From: Hyphomicrobium sp. 99 | Lineage (GTDB): Bacteria > Pseudomonadota > Alphaproteobacteria > Rhizobiales > Hyphomicrobiaceae | DNA length: 64,000 bases | Assembly: GCF_000384335.2 (NCBI RefSeq) | Contig: NZ_KQ031382.1 | Coordinates: 1,612,001-1,676,000, forward strand | Reading direction: 5' to 3' | Shown: piece by piece, positions 55,318 to 63,370 of the stretch | Position numbering within the stretch: position 1 is the first letter of the stretch | Layout: the number at the start of each line of letters is the position of its first letter | Made by a program: the position numbers and the translations under genes | The notes under the pieces: model-generated | Told to the model about the DNA's origin: nothing | Databases searched by the model: none | What the model saw: the letters and a program-made list of their open reading frames with translations, nothing else

Positions 55318-55341
55318 CGGACATGGAAGGACGCTGATCAG

Positions 55342-55935
55342 ATGTTTACCGGATTGATTACCGATGTCGGTGAGGTGATCGCCAAATCGCCGGGCGGTTT
55401 TACTTTGAAAACGGCTCACAAGCTTAAGCCCGAAGAAATCGGGCTTTCAATCTGCTGTGATGGCGTATGCTTGACCGCCACCACCATAACGCCGCTTGCC
55501 GATGGCGCTGAATTTACCGTCGACGTCTCGAACGAGACGTTGGCCAAGACGACGCTCGCCAAATGGCAGCCCGGCCGGCGCGTCAATTTGGAACGGTCGT
55601 TGCGGGCCGGCGATGAACTCGGCGGCCACATCGTCTCGGGTCACGTCGACGGTATCGCTAAAATCATCGCAATCACCAACGACGGGGAAAGCAAACGCTT
55701 TCTTTTGGAGGCGCCAGAGCATCTTTCACGCTATATAGCTCCCAAAGGGTCTATAGCGTTGGACGGGACTTCCCTGACGGTCAACGAGGTTGCGGAAGCC
55801 CGTTTTGGCGTCAATCTCATTCCGCACAGCTTGACGGCTACGACCTGGGGCGCGAAAACCCCGGGCGATCTGGTCAACCTCGAAGTCGATGTATTCGCGC
55901 GCTACGTGGCGCGCCTGATGGAGTTTCGCCCATGA
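55342..55935 (+). CDS. ribE: Riboflavin synthase, alpha subunit
   Basis: 197 residues, starting MFTGLITDVGEVI, the invariant family N-terminus. Two similar barrel repeats are visible: GLSICCDGVCLTATTI with FTVDVSNETLAKTTL, then GSIALDGTSLTVNEV with FGVNLIPHSLTATTWG. DELGGHIVSGHVDG is the conserved mid-block. It dismutates two 6,7-dimethyl-8-ribityllumazine molecules to riboflavin and a pyrimidine that is recycled. Its TGA overlaps the ATG of ribB by 4 bases. Trimeric and cytoplasmic. No FMN riboswitch was seen in the 24-base gap upstream. Confidence 0.96.
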   Translation: MFTGLITDVGEVIAKSPGGFTLKTAHKLKPEEIGLSICCDGVCLTATTITPLADGAEFTVDVSNETLAKTTLAKWQPGRRVNLERSLRAGDELGGHIVSGHVDGIAKIIAITNDGESKRFLLEAPEHLSRYIAPKGSIALDGTSLTVNEVAEARFGVNLIPHSLTATTWGAKTPGDLVNLEVDVFARYVARLMEFRP

Positions 55936-57086
55936 TGACGGGCTCGACGAATGTACAATCCGCTCATAGCGGCAGTGCGCTCTCGCCGATCGAAGAGATC
56001 GTCGAGGAGATGCAGAACGGCCGTATGGTCATTCTCGTCGATGCCGAGGATCGCGAAAACGAAGGCGACCTCATCATCCCGGCGCAAATGGCGACGCCCG
56101 ATGCTATCAACTTCATGGCCAAGTATGGCCGCGGGTTGATCTGCCTCGCGCTGACGCCTTCGCGCGCCAAGGATCTCAATCTCGATTTCATGGTCCGCTC
56201 GAACGGCTCGCGCAATCGCACGGCCTTCACGCAGTCGATCGAAGCCCGCGAAGGCATATCGACCGGCATCTCGGCATTCGATAGAGCGCGCACGATCTCG
56301 ACAGCCATCGATCCCACGAAGGGCGCGTCCGACATCGTTTCGCCCGGCCACGTTTTCCCGCTCATCGCGCGCGATGGCGGCGTCCTCGTCCGCGCAGGTC
56401 ATACCGAAGCATCGATCGATCTCGCAAGGCTCGCCGGCCTTTCGCCCGCTGCCGTCATCTGCGAAGTGATGAACGAAGACGGCACGATGGCGCGCATGGC
56501 GGATCTTGCCCGCTTCGCCAAGGTCCATGATCTCAAGATCGGCGCGATCGAGGATCTGATCGCCTATCGCCTGAAGAACGATCGCATCGTGAAGCGCGTC
56601 GCGCAGACGTCCGTCGAGACGACGAGCGCGGGCAACTTCGATCTGTACGTCTACGAGACGACGGTCGAGGTTGGCGAACATCTCGCGCTCGTCAAAGGCA
56701 ATATCGCAAAGGGCGGACCCATCCTTGTGCGCGTTCATGCCGTGAACGTGCTGCACGACGTGCTCGACATCAACGGCCACGCCGAGTCCGGTTCGGTCGT
56801 CGAACAGTCGATGCGCGCCATCGAAGCCGAGGGCCGCGGCGTCATCGTCCTCATTCGTGACTTGCGTCCGAAATCCGTGTCTGATTGGGTGACGCGGAGA
56901 AACACCCCCGGCGCGCTCGCAGACGTGAGCAAGGAACGGCGCCAAGTCGAAATTGGCGTGGGCTCGCAGATCCTCGCGGATCTCGGCGTCAAGGACATGG
57001 TGCTTCTCACGACATCGCCCCAGCACGTCTACGTTGGCCTCGAAGCATTCGGGCTGCGTGTGACCGGAACGAGAAAAATCGAGTAG
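55932..57086 (+). CDS. ribB: 3,4-dihydroxy-2-butanone-4-phosphate synthase with degenerate GTP cyclohydrolase II domain
   Basis: 384 residues. The N-terminal DHBP synthase domain is complete: MVILVDAEDRENEGDLI (acidic metal loop), GLICLALTPSRAKDL, TAFTQSIEAREGISTGISAFDRARTI, SPGHVFPLIARDGGVLVRAGHTEASIDLARLAG and VICEVMNEDGTMAR. It converts ribulose-5-phosphate to the butanone phosphate. From about residue 230 a GCH II-like domain follows (GPILVRVHAVNVLHDVLD), but the cysteines that bind zinc in RibA and the following GxCxCG segment are missing, so cyclohydrolase activity is very unlikely. Such hybrid RibB-X forms are known in Proteobacteria; a separate RibA must exist elsewhere. It overlaps ribE by 4 bases. 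Confidence 0.93.
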   Translation: MMTGSTNVQSAHSGSALSPIEEIVEEMQNGRMVILVDAEDRENEGDLIIPAQMATPDAINFMAKYGRGLICLALTPSRAKDLNLDFMVRSNGSRNRTAFTQSIEAREGISTGISAFDRARTISTAIDPTKGASDIVSPGHVFPLIARDGGVLVRAGHTEASIDLARLAGLSPAAVICEVMNEDGTMARMADLARFAKVHDLKIGAIEDLIAYRLKNDRIVKRVAQTSVETTSAGNFDLYVYETTVEVGEHLALVKGNIAKGGPILVRVHAVNVLHDVLDINGHAESGSVVEQSMRAIEAEGRGVIVLIRDLRPKSVSDWVTRRNTPGALADVSKERRQVEIGVGSQILADLGVKDMVLLTTSPQHVYVGLEAFGLRVTGTRKIE

Positions 57087-57094
57087 CTCGACAC

Positions 57095-57598
57095 ATGGTT
57101 CAGAAAATCCCAGGAGCGCCGCGGGACGAAAAGAGCGCGGCTCCCATTCGTGCGCATATTCTTCTCATCGAAGCGCGCTTCTATGACGACATCGCCGATC
57201 TTCTCATCGAAGGCGCGATTGCCGAGTGCACGAAACGCGGCGCGACCTACGAACGGATTTCCGTTCCTGGCGCGCTTGAAATTCCGCAGGTGCTGTCGGC
57301 CGCGGCTGAAGCGCGTTCGGCTGGACGGACCGCGTTCGATGGAGCCCTCGCTCTCGGTTGCGTTATTCGCGGAGAGACAGGGCACTATGATATCGTATGC
57401 AACAATGCCAACCATTGGCTGATGGATGTGGCCGTGCGCCAGAACGTTCCGGTCGGCAATGCTATTCTCACCGTCGAAACGCGCGAGCAGGCATTGGCGC
57501 GCGCTGAAGGCGGTATTGCCGGTAAGGGTGGCGATGCCGCCCGCGCGTGCTTGCGATTGATCGAGACGAAGCGCGCTTTTTGGGGAACGCCGGCATGA
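57095..57598 (+). CDS. ribH: 6,7-dimethyl-8-ribityllumazine synthase
   Basis: 167 residues from ATG 57095; a much longer in-frame reading from 56885 is an overlap artefact inside ribB. HILLIEARFYDDIADLLIEGAI and YERISVPGALEIPQVL are the substrate-binding blocks, GALALGCVIRGETGHYDIVCNNANHWLMDVAV contains the conserved G-x-V-I-R-G-x-T-x-H-x-D segment, and VGNAILTVETREQALAR the C-terminal one. It joins the RibD product and the RibB product to give lumazine for RibE. It starts 8 bases after ribB and ends in an ATGA overlap with nusB. Confidence 0.95.
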   Translation: MVQKIPGAPRDEKSAAPIRAHILLIEARFYDDIADLLIEGAIAECTKRGATYERISVPGALEIPQVLSAAAEARSAGRTAFDGALALGCVIRGETGHYDIVCNNANHWLMDVAVRQNVPVGNAILTVETREQALARAEGGIAGKGGDAARACLRLIETKRAFWGTPA

Positions 57599-58092
57599 CC
57601 GCCAAAGGCAAATCTAAGCTGGCGGAAATAACCCCGCGTACGGCGGCGCGGATCGCAGCCGTACAGGCGCTCTATCAGATGGATATGGCGGGCACGGACG
57701 TGAACGACGTCATCGCCGAATTCATCGAACGGCACTTCGAAGGCGACAGTCGCGACGAGGTTCTGGCGACCGCCGACCGGGTTTTCTTCGCCGATATTTT
57801 ACGCGCGACCGTGCGTCGTCAGCGTGAGATTGATCCGATGGTGGACGAGCAGCTCGCGATCGGCTGGAGCCTCGTGCGCGTCGATTCCATCCTGCGTGCA
57901 ATTCTGCGCGGCGGCGTCGCCGAACTTCTCGACCGCGATGACGTTCCGGCGCGCGTCGCCATCAACGAATACGTCAACGTCGCACACGTCTTCTTCTCCG
58001 ACGATGAGCCGCGCGTCGTGAACGGCGTGCTCGACAAGATCGCGCGACGGCTTCGCGGCCACGAATTCGTAAGGCGGATAACGCCATCCTGA
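57595..58092 (+). CDS. nusB: Transcription antitermination factor NusB
   Basis: 165 residues from ATG 57595, which overlaps the ribH stop as ATGA. RTAARIAAVQALYQMDMAG is the RNA-binding N-terminal helix (family 'ARxxAvQaLYq'). WSLVRVDSILRAILRGGVAEL and VPARVAINEYVNVAHVFFSDDEPRVVNGVLDKIAR are the conserved C-terminal helices (RxxxxILRxxxxEL, NEyvelak). NusB with S10 binds boxA RNA for processive rRNA transcription. The ribH-nusB link is conserved across bacteria. It continues into thiL after 33 bases. Confidence 0.95.
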   Translation: MTAKGKSKLAEITPRTAARIAAVQALYQMDMAGTDVNDVIAEFIERHFEGDSRDEVLATADRVFFADILRATVRRQREIDPMVDEQLAIGWSLVRVDSILRAILRGGVAELLDRDDVPARVAINEYVNVAHVFFSDDEPRVVNGVLDKIARRLRGHEFVRRITPS

Positions 58093-58125
58093 GGGTGTAG
58101 CGCGCGAGCGCAGGGCTTGGAAAAG

Positions 58126-59163
58126 ATGCCTCCATCGCACGCCAACGCGCCAGAGACCTCGCCGGGGTCCACCGATCGGATCGAAAACGAAACCGATCTC
58201 ATCCAGACCTACTTGGCGCCGCTCGCGGCCGGAGCGCCGGGCGCCTTTGGACTTCGCGATGATGCGGCCCTGATATCTCCGGAACCCGGAACCGATATCG
58301 TCGTCAGCAGCGATCCCATCATCGCGGGCGTGCATTTTTTCCCGAGTGACGCTGTCGAGGACGTCGCCTGGAAGGCGCTCGCCGTCAACGCTTCGGACAT
58401 TGCCGCGAAGGGCGCGGCGCCGCTCGCTTATATCTTAACGCTCGCTCTGCCTGAGGCGCCAACCCGGGACTGGATGGCGAGATTTTCTGAAGGGCTGCAC
58501 AAAGCGCAGGAAAGTTTCGGCTGCCATCTTGTGGGCGGCGATACGGATCGCACCCCTGGGCCGCTCTCGATCGGCATCACGATGATGGGCTCCGTGCCCA
58601 CCGGAAAATTCGTCCGCCGTCAGGGCGCCAGGAGCGGGGACCACGTCTTCGTGACGGGAACGGTCGGAGACTCGGCGCTCGGCCTTGCCGTCTGCCAAGA
58701 TCCCGCGGCCTTTGATAAGGTCTTGAGCGATGAGGAACGCGCATTCGTCGTCAACCGCTATCTTCGTCCGAGACCGCGCGTGGCCCTCGCTCAAGCCCTC
58801 AGAGATCATGCCTTGGCCGCACTCGATATTTCCGACGGCCTTCTGAAAGATCTTGCCCGGCTCGCCGGACCCTCGGGAATTTCTCTTCGGTTGAGTTCCA
58901 TACCCACGTCGTCGGCGGTCAGCGCCGCATTGGCCCATGACCCAGACATCGCTCGGCTCATCCTCGCCGGAGGAGACGACTACGAGATCCTCGCCGCTGT
59001 GCCGCCGGGCTCCGTCGCGGGCTTCAGACAAGGAGCCGAGAAAGCAGGGATCGCCATCGCACAGATCGGCGTTCTCGAGGCGGGACGGCCCCTCGAAATC
59101 CTGGATTCGAACGGAACATCGATAGACGTCCGGCGGTTTGGTTACGACCACTTTGCCGGGTGA
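58126..59163 (+). CDS. thiL: Thiamine-monophosphate kinase
   Basis: 345 residues from ATG 58126, with GGA before it. GLRDDAALISPEPGTDIVVSSDPIIAGVHF is the ATP/substrate start (family 'DDaAv', 'tDxlvegvHF'). WKALAVNASDIAAKGAAPL, VGGDTDRTPGPLSIGITMMG and SGDHVFVTGTVGDSALGL follow, and ALDISDGLLKDLARLAGPSG plus LILAGGDDYEIL complete the signature set. It phosphorylates thiamine monophosphate to the active diphosphate in the AIR synthase-like fold. Last gene of the nrdR-rib-nusB cluster. The next gene starts about 245 bases on and is probably independent. Confidence 0.95.
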   Translation: MPPSHANAPETSPGSTDRIENETDLIQTYLAPLAAGAPGAFGLRDDAALISPEPGTDIVVSSDPIIAGVHFFPSDAVEDVAWKALAVNASDIAAKGAAPLAYILTLALPEAPTRDWMARFSEGLHKAQESFGCHLVGGDTDRTPGPLSIGITMMGSVPTGKFVRRQGARSGDHVFVTGTVGDSALGLAVCQDPAAFDKVLSDEERAFVVNRYLRPRPRVALAQALRDHALAALDISDGLLKDLARLAGPSGISLRLSSIPTSSAVSAALAHDPDIARLILAGGDDYEILAAVPPGSVAGFRQGAEKAGIAIAQIGVLEAGRPLEILDSNGTSIDVRRFGYDHFAG

Positions 59164-59408
59164 GCACACGCGGATTTGCTCCGCGCTGACGAGCGGCAAG
59201 GCTGCAACACAGACCTGCATTTCGGTCTCTGTTTGCGACGGGTTGGCTTTGGTAGATCGTCACTGTTTAGCCATATGCGTGGTGGACTTAAGTGGCTGAA
59301 AAGGCACGTATGCTGCCGCATAAATGCGCGGCGACGAAATTCAAAAGCGTGCAGCGCGGAAGTTTTATAACTGGTACGCATTATTTAGCGGAAAGCCGGA
59401 CAAGCGGG

Positions 59409-60770
59409 ATGAGGGATTTGGTTTTGACAACACGGGTGAGAACCTCGGTTCTCAGAACGGCCGCGCTGGCGCTGATTGTTTCAACCCTTCAACTTCTTCC
59501 CCAATTCGCGACGCCGGGCCACGCCCAGATCAGCATTTGGGATCAGCTGCAGGGACCGAGCTACGGTCGCGGCGCAAGCGACCCGCCTCCGCCGGTAAAG
59601 GCCGATACCCTTGACGATCTGCGGCCCGACGCAACGCCCTGGCGTAGCGATGTCATGCTGAACGCCGTCGCTGCTGCGATTGAGCGTTATCAGAAGATCG
59701 TCGATAGCGGCGGCTGGCCCCTGGTTCCGCAGGGCCGCATGTTGCGCGAAGGCGACGATGATCCGCGCGTACCCATTTTGAGAAAGCGCCTCAGGATCAG
59801 CGGCGACATGCCCGCGAAGGGCTCCTATTACGATTCCGAGTCGTTCGACTCCGAATTGACCGAGGGCGTGAAGCACTTTCAAAAGCGCAACGGCCTCCGC
59901 GAGACGGGTCGCATCGAGCAGTCGGTCTATCCGGTGCTGAACATCACTGCCGAGCAACGTCTCGCGCAGCTCAAACTGAATTACGATCGTCTTCGCGGCC
60001 TCATGAACGGCGTCGAAGAGCGCTATGTGCTGGTCAACGTTCCCGCGTTCCAGCTCGAAGCCGTCGACAAGTTCGAGGTGCAGCTTCGCCATCGCGTGAT
60101 CGTCGGACGGCCCGGACGCGAAACACCCGACGTGCGCGCGACGATCAAGGCGCTCAATTTCTTCCCGTACTGGCGTGTCCCTGAGAGCGTCGCGACGCTG
60201 GATCTCATCCCGCGTCTGCGCAAAGAGCCGGGCTACCTCGTCGAGGAAGGCATCCGCGTCTACAACGGCGTCAACGGGCCGGAGCTCGATCGCAACACGA
60301 TCGATTGGTCGTCGCCCCAGACCGCCAATTACAAGTTCAAGCAAGATCCAGGCGAGAAGAACGCCCTCGGTTTGTTGCGGTTGGACATGTCCAACCAGTA
60401 CGGCGTCTACATGCACGACACGCCGATGAAGAACCTGTTCGACCAGCGCAGCCGTGCCTTCAGCGCCGGATGCGTTCGCGTAAAGAACGTCTTCGATCTT
60501 GCGGATTGGATCGCGCATTACGAGGCCGGCTGGGAACAGCCCGGCCGTGTTCGCCAGCAACTCGATAGCGGCCAGCCGATGGAGTTGAAGCTGACGCGTC
60601 CTATCCCGGTTTACTTCACCTACATCACAGCATGGGCGGAGCCTTCCACCGGCTCGGTTGAATTCCGTCCCGACATCTACGGCCGCGATGGATCCGCTAT
60701 GCAGGCATCCAACCAACGCGACGCCGACGATGCGCCGCCAGCGTCCGCTGCAGCCGCTTTAGCGCCCTGA
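59409..60770 (+). CDS. L,D-transpeptidase with peptidoglycan-binding domain (second paralogue)
   Basis: About 453 residues from ATG 59409; upstream in-frame starts exist from 59292, but the chosen start places the signal (SVLRTAALALIVSTLQLLPQFATPGHAQ) normally. The mature part has a scaffold (AAAIERYQKIVDSGGWPLVPQG), a PG_binding_1 repeat (FDSELTEGVKHFQKRNGLRETGRIEQSVYPVLNI) and a YkuD domain ending HDTPMKNLFDQRSRAFSAGCVRVKN, with the catalytic Cys in SAGCVR. Domain order is the same as in the LdtP-type gene at 49036, and both share the GGWP and PG-binding stretches. It probably makes 3-3 cross-links in the periplasm. It converges with the Lrp gene, 10 bases between stops. Confidence 0.92.
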   Translation: MRDLVLTTRVRTSVLRTAALALIVSTLQLLPQFATPGHAQISIWDQLQGPSYGRGASDPPPPVKADTLDDLRPDATPWRSDVMLNAVAAAIERYQKIVDSGGWPLVPQGRMLREGDDDPRVPILRKRLRISGDMPAKGSYYDSESFDSELTEGVKHFQKRNGLRETGRIEQSVYPVLNITAEQRLAQLKLNYDRLRGLMNGVEERYVLVNVPAFQLEAVDKFEVQLRHRVIVGRPGRETPDVRATIKALNFFPYWRVPESVATLDLIPRLRKEPGYLVEEGIRVYNGVNGPELDRNTIDWSSPQTANYKFKQDPGEKNALGLLRLDMSNQYGVYMHDTPMKNLFDQRSRAFSAGCVRVKNVFDLADWIAHYEAGWEQPGRVRQQLDSGQPMELKLTRPIPVYFTYITAWAEPSTGSVEFRPDIYGRDGSAMQASNQRDADDAPPASAAAALAP

Positions 60771-60780
60771 TTGCCTCCCG

Positions 60781-61260
60781 TTAGCGAAGCAAGCTCGATC
60801 CCGGCAGGGATCGGCTTGTGACCTCGCGCAGAACGAAGCTCGAATGTAGCCGGGAGACGCCGGGGAGCCGCGAAAGCTGCTCCTTATGGATCCTCTCGAA
60901 ATCCGCGAGATCTCGCGCCAGCACCGTGATCAGATAGTCGTCCTGGCCCGACATCATGTAACAGGACACGATCGACGGCGCCGCTGATGCAGCCTGTTCG
61001 AAGGCCGCAAGCAGGTCTTCATTCTGGCTCTCGAGGCTGATCTGCACGACCACCATCATCGTGAAGCCGAGCGCCTTGCGATTGATTTTGGCCTCGTACC
61101 CCTCGATCACGCCCGATTGCTCAAGGGCCCGGATGCGCCGCGCAATGGCCGTCGGCGACAAGGGGACGACCTGTGACAGCTCGACCTGGCTCTGACGGCC
61201 GTCCGCGAGCAGCGCGGTCAGAATCGCCTTATCCAGCGCGTCCATGGCTACTTCCGCCAT
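60781..61260 (-). CDS. Lrp/AsnC-family transcriptional regulator
   Basis: 159 residues from ATG 61260, with AGGGGA upstream. The helix-turn-helix is LDKAILTALLADGRQSQVELSQVVPLSPTAIARRIRALEQSGVIEGYEAKIN. The C-terminal ligand-binding (RAM) domain has FTMMVVVQISLESQNEDLLAAFEQAASAAPSIVSCYMMSGQDDYLITVLARDLADFERI. It is divergent from the alanine dehydrogenase gene across 137 bases, the arrangement known for AldR and related activators that respond to alanine. It therefore probably controls ald and itself. No operator was identified by eye. Confidence 0.92.
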   Translation of the reverse strand: MAEVAMDALDKAILTALLADGRQSQVELSQVVPLSPTAIARRIRALEQSGVIEGYEAKINRKALGFTMMVVVQISLESQNEDLLAAFEQAASAAPSIVSCYMMSGQDDYLITVLARDLADFERIHKEQLSRLPGVSRLHSSFVLREVTSRSLPGSSLLR

Positions 61261-61397
61261 TTTTCTGCGTCCCCTAGCCGTTTCGCGAGGATTTTCGTCG
61301 TATTTCGGTTCTATGACAATCAGAATTGCAGGGTAACGGCGTGTCTTTTGTGCCATCCTACACTGTAGAAGAGGGCAGCAGGTGAGCGGGGCGAGCC

Positions 61398-62522
61398 ATG
61401 CGGATCGGTGTTCCAACAGAAATTAAGCCGGATGAATTTCGCGTAGGCCTTGTCCCTGGCTCCGTGCGGGAGCTCACGGCGCGCGGTCACGAAGTCATTG
61501 TTCAATCCGGCGCCGGTGCCGGCATTTTTGTCAACGACGCCATCTACGAAAGAGCGGGCGCCCGTATTGTCGCCACGGCGGAAGAAGTGTTCTCCGACGC
61601 CCAGATGATCGTGAAGGTTAAGGAGCCTCAGCCGGTCGAGTGGAAGCGTCTGAAGCCCGATCAGATCCTGTTCACCTATTTGCACCTTGCCCCGGACGCG
61701 CCCCAGGCGATCGGCCTGATGGAGTCGGGTGCCTCGGCCATCGCGTACGAGACAGTCACCGACCCGGCAGGCGGTTTGCCGCTGCTGGCGCCGATGAGCG
61801 AGGTCGCGGGCCGTCTTTCGATTGAAGCCGCGGCTGTCGCGCTTCGCCGTCCGACGGGCGGACGTGGCGTGCTGATGGGCGGCGTGCCGGGCGTGAAGCC
61901 CGCGAAGGTCGTCGTGCTCGGCGGCGGCGTCGTCGGAACGCATGCCGCGCGGATGGCCGCCGGTCTCGGAGCCGAAGTCTCCATCATCGACCGTTCGCTT
62001 CCGCGTCTTCGCCTGCTCGATGAAATGTTCGAAGGCCGCGTCCGCACGCTCGCCTCGACGATGGAGATGATTGAGAACGAGGTGCTCGCTGCCGATGTCG
62101 TGATCGGCGCCGTGCTCGTCGCCGGCGCGAGCGCTCCGAAGCTCGTCAATCGCGCGATGCTGAAGGAAATGAAGAAGGGCGCCGTTCTCGTCGATGTGTC
62201 GATCGATCAGGGTGGCTGTTTCGAAACGTCGAAGCCCACGACCCATGCCCACCCGACGTTCGAAGTCGATGGCGTCATTCACTACTGCGTCGCGAACATG
62301 CCGGGCGCCGTGCCTGTCACGTCGGCACAGGCCCTCAATAATGCAACGCTGCCATTCGTCTTGAAGCTTGCGGAAAGAGGCCTTGCAGCGTTCGATAGAG
62401 ATCCCCATCTCGCAGCTGGGTTGAACGTCAAGAACGGCCGCATCATGCATCAGGCCGTCGCCGCGTCTCTGGGTTTTGACAGCCTGGAGACCAGTCGTAA
62501 AATTCGTCTCGCTGCGGAATAA
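61398..62522 (+). CDS. ald: Alanine dehydrogenase
   Basis: 374 residues. MRIGVPTEIKPDEFRVGLVPGSVRELTARGHEVIVQSGAGAG is the family N-terminus. VKVKEPQPVEWKRLKPDQILFTYLHLA contains the conserved catalytic Lys and, in YLHLA, the His. AKVVVLGGGVVGTHAARMAAGLGAEVSIIDRS is the NAD-binding Rossmann core, and DVSIDQGGCFETSKPTTHAHPTFEVDGVIHYCVANMPGAVP the signature block. It oxidises L-alanine to pyruvate and ammonium with NAD, or runs in reverse for ammonium assimilation. GGGGCGAG precedes ATG 61398. Its regulator is probably the divergent Lrp gene. Cytoplasmic hexamer. Confidence 0.96.
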   Translation: MRIGVPTEIKPDEFRVGLVPGSVRELTARGHEVIVQSGAGAGIFVNDAIYERAGARIVATAEEVFSDAQMIVKVKEPQPVEWKRLKPDQILFTYLHLAPDAPQAIGLMESGASAIAYETVTDPAGGLPLLAPMSEVAGRLSIEAAAVALRRPTGGRGVLMGGVPGVKPAKVVVLGGGVVGTHAARMAAGLGAEVSIIDRSLPRLRLLDEMFEGRVRTLASTMEMIENEVLAADVVIGAVLVAGASAPKLVNRAMLKEMKKGAVLVDVSIDQGGCFETSKPTTHAHPTFEVDGVIHYCVANMPGAVPVTSAQALNNATLPFVLKLAERGLAAFDRDPHLAAGLNVKNGRIMHQAVAASLGFDSLETSRKIRLAAE

Positions 62523-62570
62523 ATTCAAGAACCTCCGTGCCGCCGGAACCCTCACCGGTGGCCAATAAGC

Positions 62571-62608
62571 CGGTCGCTCCTTCCCCCCAGGAGCGGCCGG
62601 TATTTTTA
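62571..62608 (+). terminator. Rho-independent terminator after ald
   Basis: Stem CCGGTCGCTCC / GGAGCGGCCGG with one mismatch, a loop of nine mostly C residues and a TATTTTTAT tail, 48 bases after the ald stop. Confidence 0.85.
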
Positions 62609-62799
62609 TGAAGAACTTGTTCTCGCAAGCGGTCTATCGGCGACGATTGATCCAACACGTGCCTTCGAAATGTCGCGAACTCACCGCATCTTTCCTCAAT
62701 GATTCAGCAAGACTTGTGATCGTTTCGCGGCAAAGCGACGGATAATTCCGTGGGCCGCGTTTCTCGGGACAGGCACATCCTTTCGGTGGGAACGCATCA

Positions 62800-63156
62800 A
62801 TGATCAAACTGAAAAAACTAATCGCATCATCGCTCGTCGCCATGACCATGACGGCAACTTTTGCTGCAACTGAGCAAGCAGCGGCAGCACCCTTCAACGC
62901 AGGCGTATCTGCCATTTCGAAAGCCGCGGGGCCTGTAACCACCGTCGGCTGGCACGGTGGCGGCTGGGGATGGGGCCCGGGAGCGCTGGTCGGTGGCATC
63001 ATCGGCGGCGCGCTGATCGCATCGGCAGTTGCCGAGCATCGCGCCGATCGCAACGACATGGATCGCTGCGCACGGGATTTCCCGGAGTTCAGCTATCGGA
63101 CCGGCACGTACATCGATCGCCGCGGCGTCGAGCGTGTCTGCCCATATCTTCGCTGA
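62800..63156 (+). CDS. BA14K-like small secreted/membrane protein
   Basis: 118 residues. MIKLKKLIASSLVAMTMTATFAATEQAAAAP is a signal peptide. A Gly/Trp-rich patch (WHGGGWGWGPG) is followed by a short membrane helix (ALVGGIIGGALIASAVA). The C-terminal motif DRCARDFPEFSYRTGTYIDRRGVERVCPYLR matches the BA14K family end (C-x-x-x-F-x-S/Y-Y-x-x-x-x-G-T-Y), with two cysteines that probably pair. BA14K proteins of Brucella and Rhizobiales are immunoreactive, lectin-like surface proteins; function here is unproven. Single gene with promoter in the 190 bases after the ald terminator. Confidence 0.82.
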   Translation: MIKLKKLIASSLVAMTMTATFAATEQAAAAPFNAGVSAISKAAGPVTTVGWHGGGWGWGPGALVGGIIGGALIASAVAEHRADRNDMDRCARDFPEFSYRTGTYIDRRGVERVCPYLR

Positions 63157-63255
63157 GTTAGCGTTCGGAACTTGGGCCCCGATACTCGCATCCGTATCTT
63201 CCGGCGGCTGCTGAGGATCAACGCCTAGTCTGACGCATTAATTCGCGTACGAAGA

Positions 63256-63296
63256 AAATTACGGCGCCGGATCTTATGATCCCGGCGCCGTAATTT
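63256..63296. terminator. Bidirectional terminator between convergent genes
   Basis: Near-perfect inverted repeat AAATTACGGCGCCGG...CCGGCGCCGTAATTT around GATCTTATGATCC-like centre, with A-rich left and T-rich right flanks. It lies between the BA14K-like stop (63156) and the mmsA stop (63371), which point at each other. Confidence 0.8.
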
Positions 63297-63319
63297 ATTC
63301 TGCTTGCATTCTGCACTTT

Positions 63320-63357
63320 ATCATCCCGGCCGAAGCACAGCGGCGAGCCGGGATCAA
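63320..63357. repeat. REP-like palindrome variant
   Basis: ATCATCCCGGCCGAAGCACA then GCGGCGAGCCGGGATCAAAA. The outer arms GATCCCGGC-type match the type A element but the loop is longer (about 14 bases). Lies 13 bases past the mmsA stop. Confidence 0.6.
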
Positions 63358-63370
63358 AAGCTAGCGGATG

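Noticed and set aside
53318..55341. FMN riboswitch for the riboflavin genes
   Set aside because: No RFN-like conserved segments seen before nrdR, ribD or ribE.
55902..57026. 374-codon frame antisense to ribB
   Set aside because: Shadow of a certain gene.
59481..60716. 411-codon frame antisense to the second L,D-transpeptidase
   Set aside because: Shadow of a certain gene.
61320..62555. 411-codon frame antisense to ald
   Set aside because: Shadow of a certain gene; His/Arg/Asp-rich.
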